Shown: positions 16,441 through 24,571 of the stretch, piece after piece
How the letters are laid out: every line of letters begins with the position of its first letter
How positions within the stretch are numbered: position 1 is the first letter of the stretch
NCBI RefSeq assembly: GCF_917563925.1
Contig: NZ_CAKJTJ010000010.1
Span: forward strand, 1 to 64,000
DNA length: 64,000 nucleotides
Direction: 5' to 3'
DNA from: Sutcliffiella rhizosphaerae
Lineage (GTDB): Bacteria; Bacillota; Bacilli; Bacillales; Bacillaceae_I
The notes under the pieces: generated by a model
Seen by the model: the letters and a program-made list of their open reading frames with translations, nothing else
Database searches by the model: none
What the model was told of the DNA's origin: nothing
Translations under genes and position numbers: made by a program

Positions 16441-17181
16441 ATGGCAAAAGAATTTTTTAGTCGCTATGAATTAAAATATTTGATCCCATATGACATTTAT
16501 CTTCAACTAGTTAAAGAGATGAAACCTTACATGAGGAATGATAAGTTTGGAGTTGAAGGAAAGTACAATATAGTTAGTCTTTATTTTGATTCTCCTGATT
16601 ATAGAATTTACAATGAAACACGTAACAAACTGCTTTTTCGTCAGAAATTAAGGTTACGAGTTTATAATGAGGTCTCAATAGAAGATCCTGCTTTTTTTGA
16701 AGTAAAACAAAAATATAAAAAAGTTGTAAATAAAAGAAGAACAAAACTCCCCTTAAAAGATGCATACCGCTATTTAAACCACAGCGAATTTTATCTTCCT
16801 GGTGATTTAGCAATTTCCAATCCGCAAATTATGAATGAAGTGCATTCTTTTCGTTCTCTTTATAATCTCCAACCAGAAGTGTTAGTAAGCTATGATAGAC
16901 AAGCATTCCATGGAATATACGATGAGGATTTACGTGTTACATTTGATTATAATCTTTTGTGCCGTTCTTACGACCTAAAGCTAGAAAATGGACCATACGG
17001 AAAGAACTTTGTTGATCAAGACAAAGTCATAATGGAAGTGAAAGTTACTCATAGTGTTCCGGTGTGGTTGTCAAATTTATTAAGTGAGTACATGTGCCCT
17101 AGGCAAAGTGTATCAAAATTTTGCAATAGTATAGATTTGATGGCAGAAGAGAGTAAAGAGACTACTTTGTCGTGCACCTGA
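16441..17181 (+). CDS. VTC-domain polyphosphate polymerase-like protein
   Basis: A 246-residue soluble protein forming a single VTC domain (triphosphate tunnel fold). Diagnostic features are FSRYELKYLIP at the start (R-x-E-x-K), LYFDSPDY, the basic RQKLRLRVYN strand, FFEVKQKYKKVVNKRR, RVTFDYNL and VIMEVKVTHSVPVWL. In yeast the VTC catalytic subunit makes polyphosphate from ATP; bacterial members are mostly untested. It opens a four-gene run with CotH (15-base gap), an LRR protein and a DUF4956 membrane protein. VTC, CotH and DUF4956 genes recur together in bacteria. The start ATG lies 9 bases beyond an AAAGGAGG-type site. Confidence 0.85.
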   Translation: MAKEFFSRYELKYLIPYDIYLQLVKEMKPYMRNDKFGVEGKYNIVSLYFDSPDYRIYNETRNKLLFRQKLRLRVYNEVSIEDPAFFEVKQKYKKVVNKRRTKLPLKDAYRYLNHSEFYLPGDLAISNPQIMNEVHSFRSLYNLQPEVLVSYDRQAFHGIYDEDLRVTFDYNLLCRSYDLKLENGPYGKNFVDQDKVIMEVKVTHSVPVWLSNLLSEYMCPRQSVSKFCNSIDLMAEESKETTLSCT

Positions 17182-17196
17182 ATAGGAGTGATGATA

Positions 17197-18960
17197 GTGA
17201 AAAAATGGTTTGCTTTTTTCGGATTAACTTTAGGGATTTTCTCCGTTTTTGGAATTGCCTTCTATCTCGTTCCTTCTCAGAGTTCTACCTTTAACGAAAG
17301 GATAGAATTAGAAAATCAAAATGAGGAAAAAACACAAGAAGGAAAAAATGAAATTATTGATTTATACCTTGATGTTAGAGAAGAGAGTTTGTCTTATTTA
17401 TACAGCAGAGACAGATTTGATGACAATAGAATAGATGGTACAGTAATTATTGGGGATGATACCACTAAACACCAAACAGAAATACGTTTTAGAGGAAATT
17501 CTTCAAGAGGGCTAAATAAAAAACCATTAAGTTTGCGTTTTGATAAACCGAAAGATTTTATTTTTGGTGGGACCCATTTAAACCTTAACGCAATGTATAC
17601 AGATCCATCACTAATGAGGGAAAAAATTTCATTGGATATGTTTCATGATCTGGGTCTACTAGCTCCCAAAACTAGTTATTACAATGTTTATATAAATGGA
17701 ATTTTTGAAGGTGTTTATTTATCCGTTGATAGAATAGATGAGCATATGATTGCATTCACGGGTAATAATCCACGGGGGACATTAATAAGAGATCAGTTCC
17801 GTCATAATCAGCATATTGCAAATATTGAAGTTAGTTCTATTTTTAATTTTGACTTAAACTCAGTTGAGAATAAAGAAGAATTTTTAGAACAGACAACCAG
17901 CTATAGAAATAACCCAAATTGGGAAGCATTTATGGAACTTCAGGAATGGGTGTATGAAACTGAGCCTGGGGCGGAATATGCAGCCGAATTTGGGAATTAT
18001 GTAGATATTCCATCTTTTATGGACTGGTTAATCCTTCATTTTTTAATTGCGGATGTAGATGCTTTTTCAGATGATTATTGGATGTACCTTGATCAAGATG
18101 ATCCAGAAGCTAAATGGCAGCTAATTCCTTGGGATAAAGACTTGACTTTTGGAGCGCATTATCGATCTGAAGTAGGAACTGGAAATCACTATTTTGCCTA
18201 CGAATCACCTGTGAATTCAAGGTTTGGAAATAAATTGCTAGAGAAATTTTTAGCTACTCCAGAGTTTAGGGATATGATGAATGTTCGCATGGAGTATTTG
18301 ATGAAAGAAGTATTTACTCCAAATTATTTTGAAAGCAAAGTTGCAGAACTTTCAGAAGTACTTTTAAAAAATGGAGAACACACAGCGGAACAAAGCTTTA
18401 TCCTTCATAGAAAAAACTCAATAGGTGAGCCTGAGTTTGAAGATTACTATAAAGAAAACTTATTGGATTTTGTAGAACTACGTTACCAATATCTCACACA
18501 GTACTTAGGAGGATTTGGAATAGAGGAAAATCATACTTCTTTAGATGTGAGTAATGTAGTTAAAGGAGAAACCTTATATTTAACAGATCAAAAAGGGTGG
18601 GTAATTGGGAAAATTGAGGTAGAAGAAAACAATAGTGCAGATAATTTAAGTATCTCTATTGAACAAAGCACTTTATCCAATGAAATAGATAGGGTTTGGA
18701 CTATTCAAACATCAAAAGGTTCTTTAAGTGGTACGTTAACTCTATATTACAGAAATGATACTGGATGGATAGGCAAAGAGAACTGGTATATGGAAGATAC
18801 TCCTACAGGAGATCAGTGGTATATGCAATTAGCTGAAGTAATGGAATCAAGCGAAATAAGAACCATTCCTAGCTATATTAATCCGTATTCAAACAAAGTA
18901 GTTAGCCTCGAAATACTTGAATTAAAAGGAACACAACAATTCCTTATCAAAGCTCAGTAA
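17197..18960 (+). CDS. CotH-family protein kinase, membrane-anchored/secreted
   Basis: About 587 residues with an N-terminal hydrophobic anchor (KKWFAFFGLTLGIF) followed by a CotH kinase domain: IRFRGNSSRGLNKKPLSLRF, LNAMYTDPSLMREKIS, VYLSVDRIDEHMI, the acidic run VDAFSDDYWMYLDQDD, and QLIPWDKDLTFG with the metal-binding Asp. CotH of B. subtilis phosphorylates spore coat proteins; many homologues are predicted extracytoplasmic and of unknown substrate. The last about 140 residues are a beta-rich tail. AGGAG ends at 17188, so GTG 17197 (8-base spacer) is preferred over GTG 17188 and ATG 17191. Linked to VTC, LRR and DUF4956 genes. Confidence 0.85.
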   Translation: MKKWFAFFGLTLGIFSVFGIAFYLVPSQSSTFNERIELENQNEEKTQEGKNEIIDLYLDVREESLSYLYSRDRFDDNRIDGTVIIGDDTTKHQTEIRFRGNSSRGLNKKPLSLRFDKPKDFIFGGTHLNLNAMYTDPSLMREKISLDMFHDLGLLAPKTSYYNVYINGIFEGVYLSVDRIDEHMIAFTGNNPRGTLIRDQFRHNQHIANIEVSSIFNFDLNSVENKEEFLEQTTSYRNNPNWEAFMELQEWVYETEPGAEYAAEFGNYVDIPSFMDWLILHFLIADVDAFSDDYWMYLDQDDPEAKWQLIPWDKDLTFGAHYRSEVGTGNHYFAYESPVNSRFGNKLLEKFLATPEFRDMMNVRMEYLMKEVFTPNYFESKVAELSEVLLKNGEHTAEQSFILHRKNSIGEPEFEDYYKENLLDFVELRYQYLTQYLGGFGIEENHTSLDVSNVVKGETLYLTDQKGWVIGKIEVEENNSADNLSISIEQSTLSNEIDRVWTIQTSKGSLSGTLTLYYRNDTGWIGKENWYMEDTPTGDQWYMQLAEVMESSEIRTIPSYINPYSNKVVSLEILELKGTQQFLIKAQ

Positions 18961-18984
18961 CTTTGTAACAAGGAGAGAAGTCAT

Positions 18985-19584
18985 TTGAAAAAGAATAAAA
19001 TACTTATGGTACTAGTTCTACTTATTCCCCTTCTTATCCTTTGGGGATTCATGTTTCAAATATCCCAAAAAGGAATATATTTTTCGAGTGAAAGAGTAGA
19101 AGAAGCAGTGAGGATTGCTATACAACATGATGGTTTGATTACAATGGATCAACTAAAAACTATCGAAGAATTGGAAGTTAGAGACGCTGGCATTGAAAGT
19201 CTAGAGGGATTGCACTTTTTATCTGAATTAAAAAAACTAGATATTCGAGACAATCAAATTACTGATTTGTCACCTATCGAGGGATTAACAAAGTTAACTG
19301 AAATTAATCTAAGGGGAAATAATATTTCTGATATAACACCGCTTGAGAATTTAAAAGAATTACGTGTGTTAAATGCACGGGACAACCTGATAAATGACAT
19401 ATCGGTACTATCAACTCTTCCTTATTTAGAGGATGTTAACCTTAGAAATAATCAGATAACGAATATAGATTCATTGGCAAATCATGAATATTTAACATTA
19501 CGGCTCTATTTAGAGGGAAATCCAATCGTCGATTATAGTCCTGTTAATCATTATTACCCGTCAATTGAGAACAAAGATTTCTAA
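18985..19584 (+). CDS. Leucine-rich-repeat protein with N-terminal anchor
   Basis: A 199-residue protein. Residues about 6-25 form a signal anchor, then about five 22-residue internalin-type LRR units follow, for example LKKLDIRDNQITDLSPIEGL and LTEINLRGNNISDITPLENL, ending VDYSPVNHYYP. LRR domains of this type bind proteins, so it could recruit a substrate for the neighbouring CotH kinase; that is inference. TTG 18985 is used with AAGGAGAGA upstream. Spacing of 24 bases from the CotH stop and 41 bases to the next gene supports one operon. Confidence 0.82.
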   Translation: MKKNKILMVLVLLIPLLILWGFMFQISQKGIYFSSERVEEAVRIAIQHDGLITMDQLKTIEELEVRDAGIESLEGLHFLSELKKLDIRDNQITDLSPIEGLTKLTEINLRGNNISDITPLENLKELRVLNARDNLINDISVLSTLPYLEDVNLRNNQITNIDSLANHEYLTLRLYLEGNPIVDYSPVNHYYPSIENKDF

Positions 19585-19625
19585 ATTTCTGCTTTAGACA
19601 AAAGGCAATGGGAAAGGTGACATAT

Positions 19626-20318
19626 ATGAACCAACTATTAGAAGAGTTTTCCAAGCTCGCCAATATTACAACTAAACTTACAATTCTGCAAGCATTTCTT
19701 GCAATTTTCCTTACATTTGTCTTAACAATTATTATTACCCAAGTATATAAGAAGACTTACAAAGGTAACAACTATTCCCAATCGTTTGTCCACACGATAA
19801 TTATTATGGGTGTAGTTGTTTCAGTAATTATGATTGTCATTGGTAATAATGTTGCTGTTGCTTTTGGGCTTGTTGGAGCATTTTCCATTATTCGTTTTCG
19901 CAGTGCCATGAGTGATCCTAAGGATATCGCTTTTATTTTCTTCGGAATGGCAACTGGAATTGCCTGTGGATTGGGTTTTTATTTACTTGCCATCTTGTTT
20001 ACAGTATCTTTATCCATTCTTATCTACATTTTGTATTTATTCAACTATGCTAGAAAAGGAGAGGCGACGAAACGATTGCGAATCACAGTGCCTGAAAATC
20101 TTCATTATGAGAATCTTTTTGATGACCTTTTCGAAAAATACATGGAATCAGTATTTTTACAAAAAGTAGAAACAACCAATTTGGGTACCATGATTCAATT
20201 AGAATATTTAATTAATAACAAAACAGGTATAAGTGATAAAACAATCATTGACGAGATACGTCATCGTAACGCCAATTTGAAGGTCAGTATGAATTATGTG
20301 AATTATGAAGGGAGATAA
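19626..20318 (+). CDS. DUF4956 family membrane protein
   Basis: About 230 residues. Three to four transmembrane segments (about residues 20-40, 52-80 and 95-135) contain the family hallmark GLVGAFSIIRFRSAMSDPKDIAFIF, written here in part as AFSIIRFRSAMSDPKD. A soluble C-terminal domain of about 95 residues follows. This family resembles the MgtC-like SIIRFR segment and is repeatedly encoded next to VTC and CotH proteins; function unknown. ATG 19626 follows GGGAAAGGTGA at about six bases; an in-frame ATG at 19608 precedes that site. Last gene of the VTC-CotH-LRR-DUF4956 run. Confidence 0.82.
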   Translation: MNQLLEEFSKLANITTKLTILQAFLAIFLTFVLTIIITQVYKKTYKGNNYSQSFVHTIIIMGVVVSVIMIVIGNNVAVAFGLVGAFSIIRFRSAMSDPKDIAFIFFGMATGIACGLGFYLLAILFTVSLSILIYILYLFNYARKGEATKRLRITVPENLHYENLFDDLFEKYMESVFLQKVETTNLGTMIQLEYLINNKTGISDKTIIDEIRHRNANLKVSMNYVNYEGR

Positions 20319-20394
20319 CTGAGAATTATTAGTTAATAGGATAAAATCGGAGCTTGTGTGTTTCTAATGTGTGAAGAATAATTAACTATATGTT

Positions 20395-20431
20395 AAAGGC
20401 GTTTAGAATGTAACAATTCTAGACGCCTTTT
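20395..20431. terminator. Terminator after DUF4956 gene
   Basis: AAAGGCGT-TAGAAT (from 20395) pairs with ATTCTA-ACGCCTTT (to 20430) with one mismatch, then T. The reverse strand has enough T to serve the convergent gene at 20469 as well. Confidence 0.8.
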
Positions 20432-20468
20432 GAACATTATTTTGGAAATGCCGTTGAAGGGCATTTCT

Positions 20469-21179
20469 CTAAAATTGATCACTTTTTCTTTCTTTAACTA
20501 TCTTAAGTTTTTCTAATAAACCATATGTATTGTTATTTTGTATAACTTCATTGTGATTCAACAATGCCTCTAAATCTTCTATTTGATTATTTGATAGTTT
20601 TTGTGCCAAATCGTTTAATAAATCATTGCTATAAACAGAGAAAGCTTCAGATGCAGGGATATCTTGAAAAAGTATTGAAGCAATATTACTAAAGATGAAA
20701 TCATCCATTGATGAAAAATATTCAGGGTAAGTATTATAGAGTGAAAAAAATTCTTCTTGAGTAAAAGTAGCAAGAATTTCATCTTCCACAACTTCATCTT
20801 CAAAAGCACTCTGTTCATCTGGAACGTTTACTTCAACATTCTCTTCTGGTTTAATGTTATTATTTGGTCTAGATTCAGGTTTAGGTTGTGGTAGAGGTTC
20901 AGGTTTAGGATCTGTTTCAGGTTTAGGTTCTGGCTCTGGCTTAGGTTCAGGTTTAGGATCTGGAGCAGGACTTGGTTCTGGTTCTGGCTCTGGCTCTGGC
21001 TCCGGAGTAGGAGTAGGTTCTAGCCCAGGAGTTGGATCTGGTTCTGGGTCATCTATAGGATCAACAATAGGGTTAATAGTAGCCGAAGTGTATTGATATT
21101 GATTAGTTACTTCAGAGTGCATTATTAAACTGGGATTAATTAAAAGTAAACTTGAAAGAATTAAAGATTTTATCTCCAT
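20469..21179 (-). CDS. Secreted protein with Pro-Glu-Pro-Lys repeat region
   Basis: A 236-residue protein with a short signal-like start ([20 protein letters not shown]). Residues about 42-110 are low-complexity P-x-P repeats of [20 protein letters not shown] and [11 protein letters not shown] type. A helical C-terminal domain of about 110 residues follows ([20 protein letters not shown]). The repeat would form an extended, wall-spanning spacer presenting the tail domain. No LPxTG or CWB2 anchor is present. Of two adjacent ATGs, the one at 21179 has the better spacing (5) from AGGAGGAG; the other (21182) has 2. Family of the C-terminal domain unknown. Repeat copy number could vary between strains. 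Confidence 0.7.
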   Translation of the reverse strand: MEIKSLILSSLLLINPSLIMHSEVTNQYQYTSATINPIVDPIDDPEPDPTPGLEPTPTPEPEPEPEPEPSPAPDPKPEPKPEPEPKPETDPKPEPLPQPKPESRPNNNIKPEENVEVNVPDEQSAFEDEVVEDEILATFTQEEFFSLYNTYPEYFSSMDDFIFSNIASILFQDIPASEAFSVYSNDLLNDLAQKLSNNQIEDLEALLNHNEVIQNNNTYGLLEKLKIVKERKSDQF

Positions 21180-21304
21180 CATTTCTCCTCCTGAAATAGT
21201 TTTTTTTTTATATTATCATATTATGTCAAATTTTGTTTATATTATATTTTTTTTGTTGTAATATGTTTAATATAACAGTATGTAAAAGTTTGGGAGATAA
21301 AAAT

Positions 21305-22057
21305 ATGAAAAAAATAATTATTTTGGTTTTATGTGTATTAGGAGCATCTCTTATTTACCTTGGTAAGTTGCATTACGATAGCAAAATTGCGGCTGCTGGT
21401 AAAAGTTCATCAGAAATTCCAGTTGAAGAAAATATTGATCTAACAAAATTGACCAAAAATCTAAGTGAAGATATGAATCTAATAATACAAAATAAAATTA
21501 ATAATAATGAAACAATAAATATATTAATTGTCGGATCAAATGCATTAGTTGCTTCAAACATAGAATTATCTTGGCCGTCTTTATTAGAACAAAAATTAAT
21601 AGAAAACTATGGTGAGGGAATATTTAAACTACAAGTGGAAAATTTAAAATTCGTTAGTACCAATGTTTTTATAGAAACTGATAGCATCAAAAAGTTACTA
21701 GAAGAAAAACAGGATATTATCATTTTTGAACCATTACTGTTGAATGACAATGGTTTTGTAAGAATAGAAGATTCCTTGAGAAATCTTTCTTCAATAATAG
21801 ATGTAATACTTAAAGAACAGCACGATACTTATTTGATATTACAGCCAGCTAATCCAATATTGAATGCCCCAATATATGAAGAGCAAGTAAATGAATTAAA
21901 AGATTATGCACAAGAAAATAGTATAGAATACTTTAATCATTGGGAGATATGGCCTGTAGGTGAAGAAGTGGGTGATTATTTAGAAGGAGATTTTCCGAAT
22001 GAGCAGGGTCATCAATTATGGGCAGATTATTTTATAAACTACTTTATTTCTAAATAG
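21305..22057 (+). CDS. SGNH-like membrane-anchored protein, altered catalytic residues (paralogue 2)
   Basis: A 250-residue paralogue of the protein at 13481, with a signal anchor (KKIIILVLCVLGASLIYLG), a linker and an SGNH-like domain. Block I is NILIVGSNAL (Ser78). IIFEPLLLNDNGFVRIEDSL parallels IVIFEPFLLDSNGYILIEHS in the other copy. Block V is EGDFPNEQGHQLW, where the normal D-x-x-H-PN reads E-G-D-F-PN, so the catalytic His is Phe. Loss of this residue in both copies argues for a non-hydrolytic role or an unusual active site. ATG 21305 follows GGGAG; an in-frame ATG at 21233 has no Shine-Dalgarno. Confidence 0.7.
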   Translation: MKKIIILVLCVLGASLIYLGKLHYDSKIAAAGKSSSEIPVEENIDLTKLTKNLSEDMNLIIQNKINNNETINILIVGSNALVASNIELSWPSLLEQKLIENYGEGIFKLQVENLKFVSTNVFIETDSIKKLLEEKQDIIIFEPLLLNDNGFVRIEDSLRNLSSIIDVILKEQHDTYLILQPANPILNAPIYEEQVNELKDYAQENSIEYFNHWEIWPVGEEVGDYLEGDFPNEQGHQLWADYFINYFISK

Positions 22058-22130
22058 TAACTTCCTTATATTTATGTTTTTTAATTCTGGAAAAAAAGAG
22101 TAATTGAATTTGTTAATACGGAAAGGATAA

Positions 22131-22424
22131 GCCTGGTTAACACCTGTGTCTGCACATGAGCAATCAAGCCTGGTTCCAAATGATAAATCTCTTAATATGA
22201 AGATTAACAGTTATTTCAATTATTATAGCCCTGTTTATGGTTCTCCATTTGAAATGCTAGATTTCTTTTAACATGGATTTCACGATTGTCGTTGAAAATA
22301 TTTCCAGACGCTATTTATGCCCCAAGCAGGTGGTTATTGCTTGGATGATATTTCTCATTCGGTCGTAGGGTATAAAGATGATGGGAATCACTGAACACAG
22401 TTATTTTTAGGGAGATATCAATAA
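22131..22424 (+). pseudogene. Degenerate coding remnant, family unknown
   Basis: One frame reads like protein but carries three internal stops (TAA 22269, TGA 22293, TGA 22392). Pieces include TPVSAHEQSSLVPNDKSLNM, INSYFNYYSPVYGSPFEMLD and LFMPQAGGYCLDDISHSVVG, ending LFLGRYQ and TAA 22422. There is no start codon and an in-frame stop lies directly upstream, so the 5' end is lost. The fragment resembles the mature part of a secreted protein (TPVSAHE looks like the end of a signal peptide). A terminator immediately follows, as for a former gene. Not matched to a family by eye. Confidence 0.4.
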
Positions 22425-22456
22425 AAATGGTGAATCTACTGATCCACCATTTTTTA
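22425..22456 (+). terminator. Terminator before the CWB2 cluster
   Basis: AAATGGTG (22425-22432) and CACCATTT (22445-22452) with a T-run form a typical terminator, abutting the last codon of the degenerate remnant. Confidence 0.7.
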
Positions 22457-22544
22457 TTTAATATGTCTTAGCGAAAATTTGTGATTTCACCTTCCATTCT
22501 TGTTATCATAAAGAAAGGAAGAAAATTTAAGGGGGATATGTAAT

Positions 22545-24395
22545 TTGAAGAAAATTAGATTCATAGTTGTACTAATGATGGTAGTTTTGTTGATGCCACA
22601 TCCCATTCAGACAGAGGCTAATGAGGGGTGTTCGCAACCAAACACAAGAAACGAAATGGACAAATTGCTCACAAATGAGGCTTTAAAGCAAGGCGTTCCA
22701 CCAGAAATAGTAAAGGCAATTGCTTTTGCTGAAGCCAAGGGCTGGCAACATTGTGAAGGAAATGGTGAGGTTCTTGTTTCTCCTGATGGAGGAGTAGGGG
22801 TGATGCAAGTAACAGATCACGAAAATGAATACGGTCTGGAGAGAGAAAAACTTAAGGATGTTCATTATAATATTGAAAAAGGAGTCTATATACTTAAGCG
22901 GAAATTCAACCAAACAAATTTACCATTAATTAATGACGGTAATCCTGATATTATTGAAAACTGGTATTTCGCTGTGATGGCTTATAATGGTATAGGTTCC
23001 GGCAATAGCCCTATTTATCGCAGAGGTGGAGAAACACATGGGCAAATAAATAAAGAATCCTATCAATATAAAGTGTTTAACATATTGCAAAGGTCCAATC
23101 CTGGAATGCAATTAAATTTGGTAGATAAACAAGTTAAAGTGGATGATCTTGAATATGTTCCTGTAGGGAATGGAGATAGAGATATTATCAATTTTATTAA
23201 GAAAGAATACACCTATGATGGTCCATTAAATTACACAAGTCATCGATTTCAAGTGAATGATCTCGTAAGATTGGATGAAAAGGTGAGCAGGAGGATAGAG
23301 CCTCGAACCGATAAGGACCGGTATCCTACGGATTTTCAACCTGGAATACTTTCAGTGGAAAGTACTTTTAAAACAGATATGACTCCTAAGGAGAATCTTT
23401 CTTCATTTAACCATTTTGGCTGGTATTACGCTTCTAATGGAGAAAAAAATGGCGTATCGGGCCATGTAGCTTCCTCATACCTAAAACCATTTGGGAAAAG
23501 AATATCTGGATCAGACCGTTACCTAACAGCTGCAGCTATTGCACAAGAGGGTTGGGATAAAGCGGATACGGTAATCATTGCCAATGGTACTAACTTTCCA
23601 GATGCGCTTTCTGGCGCACCTTTAGCATATAAATTGAATGCTCCTATTCTATTAACCTCAGGAAAACAAGCTCATTTAAATAGCGACACGAAAAATATGA
23701 TTAAACAGTTGGGAGCTAAAAATGCAATTATACTCGGTAGCGAGGGTGCGGTTTCAGGGGAAGTAGAAGATGCGTTAAATAAAGAATTAAAACTTAGCGT
23801 AAAACGAATTGGTGGGGTAGACCGCTATGAAACTGCTGCAAAGATTGCAAAGGAACTTGGTGGAAATCCATCAAAAGCAATCATTGCAAACGGATCTAAC
23901 TTCCCTGATGCATTGGCAATTGCCTCCTATGCAGCTCAAAATGGCTTTCCTATTTTGTTAACAAAAGGGCAGGACAATCAGAAAAAGCGGTTCGGCTTGA
24001 ACGAATACACTGCTAGAACATTAAAAGAGTTGAGAATATCTTCAACTATTGCTGTGGGAGGAGAGTCTGCTGTAAGCCCACAAGCTTATGGAGAACTGCC
24101 TCAAGATCGAAAGAGAATTTCAGGGATTAACCGTTATGAAACGGCCACAAAAATTATTGAAGAACTTAACTTGTCAACGGATTCACTCTATGTGGCAAGT
24201 GGAAATGGTTTTGCTGATGCACTAACAGGGTCTGTTTTAGCTGCCAAAAATGAAGCTGCGGTTCTGTTAGTAGGGAAAAATACAGGACTGGAAACTACGA
24301 ATCTCCTAAAGAAAAAAAAGGTTAATGAGTTTCAAGTTTTAGGTGGAAGTGCAGCAGTTAGTAATCAACTACTTGCTAAATTGATTATTAAATAG
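22545..24395 (+). CDS. Secreted lysozyme-like (SLT) protein with three CWB2 modules
   Basis: A 616-residue protein: signal peptide (1 to about 26), lysozyme-like transglycosylase domain (about 30-185; VPPEIVKAIAFAEAKGW with probable catalytic Glu63, GGVGVMQVTD, and WYFAVMAYNGIG), an SH3b-like segment (about 225-325; NDLVRLDEKVSRR ... GHVASSYLKPF), and three cell-wall-binding type 2 modules to the end. Modules show SGSDRYLTAAAIAQ, NFPDALSGAPLAYKLNAPIL and GGVDRYETAAKIAKEL; the ILL motifs read PILLT, PILLT and AVLLV. The enzyme should cut glycan strands while CWB2 holds it on a wall polymer. TTG 22545 follows AAGGGGGA. First of seven CWB2 genes in the window. Confidence 0.88.
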   Translation: MKKIRFIVVLMMVVLLMPHPIQTEANEGCSQPNTRNEMDKLLTNEALKQGVPPEIVKAIAFAEAKGWQHCEGNGEVLVSPDGGVGVMQVTDHENEYGLEREKLKDVHYNIEKGVYILKRKFNQTNLPLINDGNPDIIENWYFAVMAYNGIGSGNSPIYRRGGETHGQINKESYQYKVFNILQRSNPGMQLNLVDKQVKVDDLEYVPVGNGDRDIINFIKKEYTYDGPLNYTSHRFQVNDLVRLDEKVSRRIEPRTDKDRYPTDFQPGILSVESTFKTDMTPKENLSSFNHFGWYYASNGEKNGVSGHVASSYLKPFGKRISGSDRYLTAAAIAQEGWDKADTVIIANGTNFPDALSGAPLAYKLNAPILLTSGKQAHLNSDTKNMIKQLGAKNAIILGSEGAVSGEVEDALNKELKLSVKRIGGVDRYETAAKIAKELGGNPSKAIIANGSNFPDALAIASYAAQNGFPILLTKGQDNQKKRFGLNEYTARTLKELRISSTIAVGGESAVSPQAYGELPQDRKRISGINRYETATKIIEELNLSTDSLYVASGNGFADALTGSVLAAKNEAAVLLVGKNTGLETTNLLKKKKVNEFQVLGGSAAVSNQLLAKLIIK

Positions 24396-24406
24396 AATTA
24401 TTGTAG

Positions 24407-24442
24407 CACCAAACTGATAAAAATCAGTTTGGTGTTTTTTTT
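24407..24442 (+). terminator. Terminator after the first CWB2 gene
   Basis: CACCAAACTGAT (24407-24418) and ATCAGTTTGGTG (24423-24434) form a perfect 12-bp stem followed by eight T. Confidence 0.9.
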
Positions 24443-24571
24443 GGATTAATTTGGAATGTGTAATTGTTAAATTATAGACAAATTACCTATTCAAGGCTTT
24501 GTAATTTATTTGTTAGAATTATTATCGTAATGAAAAAAATAAACAAATTGTTTTAAGGAGGAAGGCTTTTT

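Noticed and set aside
20854-21096. Gly-Ser repeat frame opposite the proline-rich gene
   Set aside because: It is the antisense of the PEP repeats; no start site, and the proline-rich frame has signal peptide and Shine-Dalgarno.
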